A DNA stretch of 60,899 nt from Rhodoferax sp. (GTDB taxonomy: Bacteria; Pseudomonadota; Gammaproteobacteria; Burkholderiales; Burkholderiaceae_C), in NCBI GenBank assembly GCA_020048895.1, contig JAIFLV010000027.1, positions 1 to 60,899 of the forward strand, written 5' to 3'. Below the pieces are notes generated by a model. The model worked only from the letters and a program-made list of their open reading frames with translations. It was not told the origin of the DNA and did not search any database. Position numbers and translations under genes: made by a program. Positions 54,394-60,899 of the stretch are shown here, piece by piece. Every line of letters starts with the position of its first letter. Within the stretch, counting starts at the first letter, position 1.

Positions 54394-54581
54394 GCCGCGC
54401 TCCTTTCATCAACACTCGCATTCCAGGACCACTGGACCGGTAAAGTTGGATGCTACGGGAGCGGAAATTGGCAAACGTCCTAACCCACCCGTGCAGACCA
54501 TTGACGAAGCGTGGAAAGTAGCGGCCTAAAGAGTGTCTTTCCTACCATTCTCTCAGCACTTTGAGGCCCTATAGTGTGTCG

Positions 54582-55661
54582 ATGAGCAAGAGAAATACAG
54601 TCTGCCTAGTTGTAATTGCGCGTGACGAAGCGCGATGTATTCAACGCTGCCTGAATAGCTTTTCTGAGCACGTCGATCGTATGTTGGTGCTAGACACCGG
54701 CTCTAAAGACAAAACGGTTGCCCTCGCCAAGGCGGCCGGCGCTCAGGTTCACTCGTTTGAATGGGTCGATAGTTTCGCGATGGCTCGGAATGCGGCGTTG
54801 AAAATCGCTTCGTCGGATTGGCACCTAGTGGCCGACGCTGATGAATGGCTGGAAAGCGGAGCCGAATGCTTGCCCGAATTGCGCGCAGGGCATCCGAACC
54901 AGATTGGAAACGTGCTCATTAGAAGTCAGGTCGACACACCTGGAAGAGTTGGAGTTCTTGCAGCCTGGCTGCCACGATTCTTGCCTGGCGCGGTTCGGTA
55001 CAGTGGCCGCGTTCATGAGCAGCTTGACACAGCGCTACCGATGGTCAATGTTCCCCTGACGTTTGGGCATGATGGGTACTGTGATGAGCAGATGCGCATA
55101 AAGAGGGGGCGCAATGAACAACTTCTGCGTGCTGCATTGCTGGAGTCTCCTGACGATTCTTACCTCCTCTTTCAACTCGGATCCGAACTCTATGGGTCGT
55201 CATCGTATGGCGAGGCGATCGAGATGTTTACCCAGTCTTTAAGGCTGACACCGGCCAAAGCGCAATACCGTGCCGCCCTGATGTATCGTTTTTTGTGCGC
55301 ATTGCAGGCTGCCCGGGAGTGGACGATTGCGGCCAATCTTCTCGAACAGGAGATGCAGACGTATTCGACCGAACGTACTTTTATGTTGACAGTAGGAAAC
55401 CTGTTTTGGGCCTGGGCGCAAGATCAACCAACCCAAGCGCCCAACTTACTCCAAATGGCGGAGAATGCATGGATGCAGGTTTTGCATCTGGAGCAACGCC
55501 CTGGCGTAGAGCAGGGGTATCAGTTGGAGAACGTTGGTGAGCGCGCAGCGCGCAGTCTGGGTGCTCTTTGCCGTAGCCTCGGTCAGGATGACCGTGCTGG
55601 AAAATTCGAGGCGTTCGCAGATAAGAAAGCAATGTTGAGCGTCGTAGCAACGCGAGTATAG
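54582..55661 (+). CDS. Glycosyltransferase family 2 with C-terminal helical repeats
   Basis: About 359 residues from the ATG at 54582 (MSKRNTVCLVVIARDEARC). GT-A fold features: NTVCLVVIARDEARCIQRCL, VLDTGSKDKTVALAKAAG, and the metal-binding DADEWL. The second half has TPR-like repeats (LFQLGSELYGSSSYGEAIEM, LEQEMQTYSTERTFML). This arrangement is typical of the SunS/TPR-glycosyltransferase group, which modify proteins or glycopeptides, or form surface glycans. No other sugar gene is near. It lies between two decayed stretches and so may itself be a recent arrival. Confidence 0.87.
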   Translation: MSKRNTVCLVVIARDEARCIQRCLNSFSEHVDRMLVLDTGSKDKTVALAKAAGAQVHSFEWVDSFAMARNAALKIASSDWHLVADADEWLESGAECLPELRAGHPNQIGNVLIRSQVDTPGRVGVLAAWLPRFLPGAVRYSGRVHEQLDTALPMVNVPLTFGHDGYCDEQMRIKRGRNEQLLRAALLESPDDSYLLFQLGSELYGSSSYGEAIEMFTQSLRLTPAKAQYRAALMYRFLCALQAAREWTIAANLLEQEMQTYSTERTFMLTVGNLFWAWAQDQPTQAPNLLQMAENAWMQVLHLEQRPGVEQGYQLENVGERAARSLGALCRSLGQDDRAGKFEAFADKKAMLSVVATRV

Positions 55662-55909
55662 GTGTAAGAAGGCACTGCTCGCCTAGCATCTGGGGCGTGA
55701 GGATGGTCTTGCCATGGTCCTGCGTATCGGCGCCCACTCACTAGCCCCGTGCAATTTCTCCGGTCATGTCTCCCGCATGGATGCCGACAACACGGCGCGC
55801 CGACAAAAGCCACGCTGTGCACAGGACCTTGCGGACAACCTGCTGCAAAAGGTGCGGTTTCCTGCTGCAATAGCCCTGAACCCACCACCATCCCAACAAC
55901 TACAACACC

Positions 55910-56995
55910 ATGAGAATTGCCTCTGCAATGTCCTACTGGACGGTCGCCGCACCGGCCGCGGCCATTGTCTTGCTGGGCTTGCACACACTGGGTGTGCATG
56001 GCGGGCTGTGGACGGCGCTACTCACCGGCTCGCTGCTTTCCACGGTGATGGCGGCAGTGCACCACGCCGAGGTGGTGGCGCACCGCGTCGGCGAGCCCTA
56101 CGGCACGCTGGTGCTGGCCCTGGCCATCACCGTCATTGAGGTCGCGCTGATCGTGTCACTGATGCTCAGTGGCGGGCCCTCGACGTCGGCACTGGCACGC
56201 GACACCGTGTTCGCCGCTGTCATGCTGATCATCAACGGCATGGTGGGCTTGTGCCTGCTGGTGGGCGCCAGCCGGTATGGTGAGCAGTCTTTCAGTCTGT
56301 TTGGCGTGAGCGCTGCGCTCACCACACTGGCGGCCATTGCCATACTCACGATGGTGCTGCCCAACTACACCACCACGGTGCCCGGCCCGGTGTACAGCGA
56401 CAGCCAATTGGCCTTTGTGGCGCTGGTGTCGCTGGTGCTGTATGGCACCTTTGTACTGGTACAAACCGTGCGTCATCGCGACTATTTCTTGCCTCCCCAT
56501 TCCCTGCAGGACGCTGAGGTGCATGCCGAGCCGCCTTCCAACAAGCTCACCCTGGCCAGCGCCGTCTTGTTGTTGGGCAGCTTGGTGGCGGTGGTCCTGC
56601 TAGCGAAGACCCTTGCCCCTAGCATTGAAACACTGGTTACGCAGTGGGGTGCACCCAAGGCGCTGGTAGGCATCATCATTGCGGCCGTGGTGTTGTTACC
56701 CGAGGGCATAGCTGCCGTGCGCGCCGCGCGGGCCAACCGCCTGCAAACGAGCCTGAACCTTGCGCTGGGCTCGGCACTGGCCAGTATCGGCCTGACCATT
56801 CCCGCTGTAGCGATGGTCTCCATGGCAACTGGCTGGACACTGACCCTGGGACTGGACATCAAGTCCACCGTGCTGCTGATCCTGTCGCTGTTTGTGTGCA
56901 CCCTGTCACTAAGCACTGGCCGAACCACGGTGTTGCAGGGTACGGTGCATCTGGTGTTGCTGGCGACATACCTGTTTACGACTGTGGTGCCTTAG
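55910..56995 (+). CDS. chaA: Calcium/proton antiporter (ChaA-like)
   Basis: 361 residues, 10-11 membrane helices, with two CaCA repeats in antiparallel: EPYGTLVLALAITVIEVALI and VVLLPEGIAAVRAARANRLQ. These carry the acidic ion-binding Glu residues in the alpha-repeats, as in ChaA. It should exchange Ca2+ or Na+ for protons across the inner membrane. ATG at 55910 or 55928. The 248 bp before it and 233 bp after it contain no gene I recognise. Confidence 0.88.
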   Translation: MRIASAMSYWTVAAPAAAIVLLGLHTLGVHGGLWTALLTGSLLSTVMAAVHHAEVVAHRVGEPYGTLVLALAITVIEVALIVSLMLSGGPSTSALARDTVFAAVMLIINGMVGLCLLVGASRYGEQSFSLFGVSAALTTLAAIAILTMVLPNYTTTVPGPVYSDSQLAFVALVSLVLYGTFVLVQTVRHRDYFLPPHSLQDAEVHAEPPSNKLTLASAVLLLGSLVAVVLLAKTLAPSIETLVTQWGAPKALVGIIIAAVVLLPEGIAAVRAARANRLQTSLNLALGSALASIGLTIPAVAMVSMATGWTLTLGLDIKSTVLLILSLFVCTLSLSTGRTTVLQGTVHLVLLATYLFTTVVP

Positions 56996-57228
56996 AGAGC
57001 TGGGTTTAGCAGTTTGGTCGGCGCGCAGTCGCCCAAGGTCTTTGCACTGCCGTGGGTTTGCGGGGAGTCGTCTAACAGCAGCTGGGTGACGCCTTCATCG
57101 CGGCAGAAGGCGGTCCGCGGGAACCAGCATCGACCGAAAAACCGCTTTGCTGTTTGCCCAATATTTCCTCACGCCAGCGCTGGCAGACAGTCGCTTGTAG
57201 CGAAATCGCCATGCAAACCCAATCCGGA

Positions 57229-57849
57229 TCAGCGAAGCTCTGCGATTGTGGCCGCTACACCAGCGCGCGCCTTCTCCAGCGTGCCCGGGGTGAAGCGCAG
57301 GTAGTCGAGTTGCGCTCTTCGCACTCGGGCCTGGGTCCGCTCATCATCCGTGCTGGCGCAAGTCTCGCCAACTTCCATCCACGCCACCGCCCACGCCATA
57401 TCGAGTGTTGATGCGCCGGGCTGAGGCTGGTTGACAACCGCAGGCCGACGGCGAAAGCGGGTTGAGTCTGATAGCTCCAGCGCCGCCAAGCAGTCTCCGC
57501 GTGCGTAGCGCAGGGCCAAAATCCAACGCCCCATTGCCCAGGGAGAAGTAGTCCACCGCTGTGCCGGGTTGACCACCGCGATAGTTGAGGCTGCGGGGGC
57601 AAGCTCCAGCGCCACCAGAGCCGCAACCATCGCCAGGTCACGCTCGCCAGGCCGGGCATGATCCCAGGCAGCGTCGTCACCGAGTGCTTGTGCAAACAGC
57701 CAAAGACGCTGAGACAGCATCGCATCGACAAGATGTGCGCGCGCAACCGGGAATATTGGCAGAGGTGTTGCAAGCAGGCGTTCAGGAAGCGTTTCATCGT
57801 AGAAACGGGCCACCTCAAATCCAGCACCTGCAGCGGAATAGGCTTGCAA
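57229..57849 (-). CDS. C-terminal segment of an interrupted protein
   Basis: About 206 codons. It is in the same frame as the membrane protein upstream, separated from it by a TAG at 57861-57859 and three sense codons (CAA CGC GCA) before the only nearby start, a TTG at 57849 with no ribosome site. Ala/Arg/Trp-rich soluble sequence (WDHARPGERDLAMVAALVAL, MGRWILALRYARGDCLAALE). I do not recognise a family. Best read as the downstream half of one roughly 490-codon gene broken by a nonsense mutation; a separately translated protein or read-through is possible. Confidence 0.5.
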   Translation of the reverse strand: MQAYSAAGAGFEVARFYDETLPERLLATPLPIFPVARAHLVDAMLSQRLWLFAQALGDDAAWDHARPGERDLAMVAALVALELAPAASTIAVVNPAQRWTTSPWAMGRWILALRYARGDCLAALELSDSTRFRRRPAVVNQPQPGASTLDMAWAVAWMEVGETCASTDDERTQARVRRAQLDYLRFTPGTLEKARAGVAATIAELR

Positions 57850-57858
57850 TGCGCGTTG

Positions 57859-58701
57859 CTACGCCGCATCGGCAGAAGCGCCTCCGGCACTTTTTTCGAT
57901 GTAATGCGCGATCTCTTCTTGTTCTTGGGCCGCCAGCACCAGGAATGCGCGGCTACCTGTACGACCAGCTTCGCTCAATGCCTCGCTCATAGAACCTTGG
58001 GCAGGTGGGCCGCCGTGTGCACCACGTTGGATTTCCGCAATAGAGCCCAGAACCACCGTCTGCCAGACCGGCACCATTGCGGGCAACAGTTTTTCAAGGG
58101 CAATGACTCTGGCGTGCAGGTCTGCGTCGGTCAACAAGTGTCCCGGTGCGCGTTGGGGCGCTGCTGTGCTGTTAACCGCGGCCGTGCTGTTGATTGCGGC
58201 CAAAAGCACAGCCTCGGGGCCTTCGGAATGTGCAGCCAGCAGTTGTGCAAGCCGCTGCTGGGCTGCTTGCACAATCGGACGATCTGCACGCTGGCGCTCG
58301 TTTTGCCCTGAAACGAACTGAAGCGCACTAGACACAATCGGGTCTGGCAGCGCCAGACCGCCAAGCGCCAAGCCCAACAGCCCGCCCGCCAGCATCGCGA
58401 GCCGACAGGCCATGCTTGCCCGGCCTTGGGCCAACAGCAAGGCCCACCACCGACGCAGTATCAGCCGCCACAGCAGCGCTGCACCCACCAGCGCCGCCAC
58501 TCCACTCCCCGCCACCAAAAGCATCGCCAGCACGACCGAACCGCCGAAGCCGGCTTCAATGACGACCAACAGCCAACCGCCCAGCCCCAGCGAGACCGCT
58601 ACAACTATCAGTGCCAGCATCGCCGCACCAGCAACGCCCGCAGCAACTCCCAGACCCAGCCAGGTCCAAAGACTAAAAGGTCGGCTCGGGGTGTTGGTCA
58701 C
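57859..58701 (-). CDS. Membrane protein, unknown, ending at in-frame TAG
   Basis: About 280 residues from the GTG at 58701 (VTNTPSRPFSLWTWLG); a longer start to 58761 exists. Three to four hydrophobic helices in residues 10-125 (GLGVAAGVAGAAMLALIVVA, GFGGSVVLAMLLVAGSGVAA), then a soluble C-terminal part ending EEIAHYIEKSAGGASADAA. The TAG at 57859 is followed in the same frame by another 210 codons (57229-57849). No family recognised. Confidence 0.65.
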   Translation of the reverse strand: MTNTPSRPFSLWTWLGLGVAAGVAGAAMLALIVVAVSLGLGGWLLVVIEAGFGGSVVLAMLLVAGSGVAALVGAALLWRLILRRWWALLLAQGRASMACRLAMLAGGLLGLALGGLALPDPIVSSALQFVSGQNERQRADRPIVQAAQQRLAQLLAAHSEGPEAVLLAAINSTAAVNSTAAPQRAPGHLLTDADLHARVIALEKLLPAMVPVWQTVVLGSIAEIQRGAHGGPPAQGSMSEALSEAGRTGSRAFLVLAAQEQEEIAHYIEKSAGGASADAA

Positions 58702-58792
58702 GCGGGCATCACGGCAGCAGATACGAGCAGGTTGTTCAAATACATGAGTCAAGTATCGCACCCTGATGATTTGTCGAAAGGTTCGCTGCGCC

Positions 58793-59086
58793 TCAAGAAC
58801 CGTGCCATTTCACATCGATGTCTTCCAGCTCAGGCATCAAGGGACCCTGAACATTGACATTGGTCTCCTGGCTGGCGGTGAGTACCACCGGCATGCCCGT
58901 GTCCTTGGCGAATTTGACCAGAACGATGACATTGCGCTGCAGCAGGGCCACCAGCGTTGTCGCTGCCAAGTTGTTGGTGCCCACCTGATGGTCGATCAGG
59001 ATCACGGGCGAGTCTTGGAGGTTGAAGCCCCCAGCTATGTGGCGCTGCACGGGCAACCGCAACGGACCGCCGAACTGATTGAACAT
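58793..59086 (-). pseudogene. Truncated isochorismatase-family hydrolase
   Basis: About 97 codons from the ATG at 59086. The fold's N-terminal half is intact: the catalytic-Asp segment DSPVILIDHQVGT, then MPVVLTASQETNVNVQG and PLMPELEDI. It ends in KWHGS, before the region that would hold the catalytic Cys, so it lacks the nucleophile and is inactive. The open frame upstream could include a former signal peptide. Confidence 0.75.
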
Positions 59087-59225
59087 ACCTGCATCAGCAC
59101 TGGCAGCGTACAACACGCCTGCAACTAGTGCTTGTTGCGTAGATCTGGTCTTCGCTGTGGCGCACCCATGCCACTTCGGAATCGATGTAGGCCACAGATG
59201 GAATCATGCGGGCGTTGAACGACTC

Positions 59226-59441
59226 GACAGCCCCACCATTGCGGAGCGCATTTTCAAAGTATCGTCCGGCGACATCAAGGACATCATGAAAAAGTTGCGC
59301 GAGCTCGGAATGCGCAACTTCGACCGGGCCTTGTTTGAGTGGTATGACGAGGGCTACATCGGCTTTGAAGAGGCCATACGCAACGCTGACTCCGCCAATA
59401 AGTTACGCCTGGCCATCAAGCTCAAGAGCAAACGCGGTTAG
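59226..59441 (+). pseudogene. pilU: pilU 3'-end remnant
   Basis: About 71 codons, DSPTIAERIFKVSSGDIKDI, then MKKLRELGMRNFDRALFEWY, DEGYIGFEEAIRNADSANKL and RLAIKLKSKRG. This is the C-terminal end of a PilT/PilU twitching-motility ATPase, of PilU type by its IMKKxRELGM and NADSANxLRLxIKL blocks. The nucleotide-binding core is absent, and no other type IV pilus gene is in the window. The upstream border of the homology is not sharp; I place it near 59226. Confidence 0.72.
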
Positions 59442-59636
59442 CCCGCTGGCGCTACAGGCTCCACGCCTTTCTATCGATAAGGAACCGACCGCAGAAGAGG
59501 TGCAGGCACTGCGCGAGGGAGAGCAACGCATCAGGCTGCGCGTCGCCGTGAGCTTGAAGATGCCAAGCTTGAAAAGAAGATGAAGGAACGTGGTTTGGAC
59601 AGTCGATTCGGCCGCCGCCAGATGGGTACAGGCTAG
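59442..59636 (+). other. Frameshifted coding remnant, unrecognised
   Basis: Right after the pilU remnant, EPTAEEVQALREGEQRIRL in one frame leads, after a frameshift near 59540, to RRRELEDAKLEKKMKERGLD and then SRFGRRQMGTG and a TAG. Charged, coil-like; it reads like the tail of one former protein. No family recognised, and the remainder of 59640-59678 is empty. Confidence 0.35.
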
Positions 59637-59678
59637 GCAGTCCGCCTCCCCTGCGCCTGTCTGCTACTCCGTACTCCT

Positions 59679-60899
59679 TCAGTTCACTGCGTTGAGCGTC
59701 AGCACGAACTCCTGATCACCAGCTTTGAGCGTTATTGACACAGGCAAACCGTCTGAAGGTATTGCGCTGGATACCAATGACATCGTCACCGGGTCGAAGC
59801 TAAGCCAGTTGGGCAGCGACGCCCCCCCCGCCAAGGTCACTGTCACTGGTGTACCTGGAGGAAGCGAGCCAAATGTCGATACCGGCACATTGAAACCTGA
59901 GAGTGCGTTCTGAGGCACGTTCACGGTAACCACCGACGGGCCGGACAACGAAACGGTTGTTGACACGACGACACCCGAATTGGTGTTTACTGCCACGTTG
60001 CTGCTCCCGCTTCCAGTGCCATTGAAGGTTTGAGTGGTAGTTTGGCTGGGTGGAACAAAATTTGACTCAATCGTCAGTTTGCCCTCTTCAAATTTTGAGA
60101 ATTCATAGTTGCTCGCCTTCAAGGTTCCCAGGCTGGCAAGAATGGGGACTTCGCCTGCTGGAGTCAGAACGCCAGCCGTTGTACTCAGCCCGGCCTGACC
60201 CTGTATACCTGCGCTTCCGAAAGACTCACCGTTGACGAAGCCACTGATAGTGGCTGTCAGTTGCGGATTCTCGTCCCCAAAGGTGCGTCGCTTGTCGTCC
60301 GCTCGTACAGTAAGAGCGGCCGGTTGAATGACTAACGTGCCGTTGACCAAACTCAGGTTGTAATTGCCGTTGTAACCGCCCGCGCTTGCTGTGGCCGTGT
60401 AGGCACCGACATTGGTCCCTATTCCACCCGCTGCAACACCCGCGAGCACACTGGTTGTCTCTCCATTGACCAGACCACTCGCTGTAAAGCCAGTCACACT
60501 TTGCTGCAATCCGGTGTAGTTGAGACTGGCGCTATTTGCTGTCACAGTGGCATTGGCTTTGTTGATGGTGAGTTGCCCATCGACATAACGCACGATGTAA
60601 TTCCCGTCGACGGCATTGCCGCTGACGGTGTTGACGTAGCTCCCCGCGTTGGTGCCTGTGGCGCCGTTGGTAACCAGCGAAATCAACACACTCGCCGTTT
60701 CATTGTTCACCAGCCCGCTCACCGTGAATCCATCCGCACTTTGAGGTTGTCCTGTGTAGGTGCCAGTAGTGCTATTGCCGGTAACGGTGATGGGGCGCCT
60801 GTCAATGCTCAGCGTCCCGTTTGCAAAATTCACCGTGTAGTTGGCACTGGTCAGCCCGTTGGGCGTGATGACATAAGAGCCGGCGTTCCTGGCACCCTG
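59679..60899 (-). CDS. MBG-repeat adhesin / haemagglutinin-type protein, C-terminal part
   Basis: 407 codons in the window; the frame is still open at the window edge, so this is the C-terminal part of a much larger protein. Tandem MBG/YDG-type beta-sandwich repeats: TYTGQPQSADGFTVSGLVNN and then NYTGLQQSVTGFTASGLVNG share the same motif with TNAGSYVNTVSG-like turns; next an MBG_2-type unit (RRTFGDENPQLTATISGFVN). The last about 130 residues resemble a cadherin-like/Ig domain (LPNWLSFDPVTMSLVSSAIP). Such repeats are found in two-partner-secretion haemagglutinins and large adhesins. The secretion part is outside the window. Confidence 0.85.
   Translation of the reverse strand, partial: QGARNAGSYVITPNGLTSANYTVNFANGTLSIDRRPITVTGNSTTGTYTGQPQSADGFTVSGLVNNETASVLISLVTNGATGTNAGSYVNTVSGNAVDGNYIVRYVDGQLTINKANATVTANSASLNYTGLQQSVTGFTASGLVNGETTSVLAGVAAGGIGTNVGAYTATASAGGYNGNYNLSLVNGTLVIQPAALTVRADDKRRTFGDENPQLTATISGFVNGESFGSAGIQGQAGLSTTAGVLTPAGEVPILASLGTLKASNYEFSKFEEGKLTIESNFVPPSQTTTQTFNGTGSGSSNVAVNTNSGVVVSTTVSLSGPSVVTVNVPQNALSGFNVPVSTFGSLPPGTPVTVTLAGGASLPNWLSFDPVTMSLVSSAIPSDGLPVSITLKAGDQEFVLTLNAVN

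Noticed and set aside
57014..57304. 96-codon plus-strand frame (MVGAQSPKVFALPWVCGESS and on)
   Set aside because: No domain, no ribosome site, and it overlaps the 3' end of the minus-strand gene; not supported as a gene.
57255..57890. 211-codon ATG-initiated frame overlapping the interrupted gene
   Set aside because: The translation is full of Trp, Arg and Ser, lacks domain features and is a shifted-frame shadow; the frame in 57229-57849 has the composition of a real GC-rich gene.

Overview
The window looks like the chromosome of a betaproteobacterium of the order Burkholderiales, most probably a Comamonadaceae member of the Rhodoferax/Polaromonas/Acidovorax kind. This is inferred from protein similarity by eye, the parE-parC and dapA-bamC arrangements, a moderately high GC content, and a dispersed intergenic palindrome of a type I associate with that family. 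I see no rRNA, tRNA, CRISPR array, intact insertion sequence or prophage.

Layout. 1-6.9 kb (minus strand): parE and parC, followed by a coupled heterodimeric ABC exporter pair. 7-15.2 kb: MFS carrier, micro-protein, methyltransferase, dapA-bamC, a bidirectional terminator, a small lipoprotein, a ribosomal-oxygenase-like cupin, an FKBP-type isomerase, an orphan TRAP binding protein and a Nudix hydrolase. 15.4-22.8 kb: prpE, two isochorismatase-fold hydrolases, an NlpC/P60 hydrolase, a cation/proton antiporter and an acyltransferase. 22.9-23.3 kb: scar of a collapsed macAB-like efflux operon. 23.5-32.5 kb (minus strand): two tandem operons, an exported DUF1800-DUF1501 pair and a binding protein / hybrid kinase / glutaminase-STAS-CNB operon. 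Both are preceded by nearly the same 46-47 bp element, which contains an FNR-like box.

32.7-46.3 kb is rich in signalling: three GGDEF diguanylate cyclases, an HD-type protein, and a DASS dicarboxylate transporter divergent from a DctS/DctR-like two-component system. 46.4-54 kb holds DUF808, ExoD, a lipid-kinase-like gene coupled to a phosphoesterase, a Spy/CpxP-like lipoprotein with its own two-component system, and an HDOD protein. 54-59.7 kb is partly decayed: remnants of a MocR regulator, an isochorismatase-family hydrolase and pilU, and a membrane-protein reading frame interrupted by an in-frame TAG, lie around intact glycosyltransferase and chaA-like genes. The window ends inside a large MBG-repeat adhesin.

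The observations I rate highest are: the shared promoter element joining the glutaminase/kinase operon to the DUF1800-DUF1501 operon; the twin hairpin between parE and parC, whose loops are an exact 25-bp inverted repeat; and the several gene-decay scars. Many starts were moved downstream of the longest reading frame, using conserved family starts, ribosome binding sites or overlaps with neighbouring genes.
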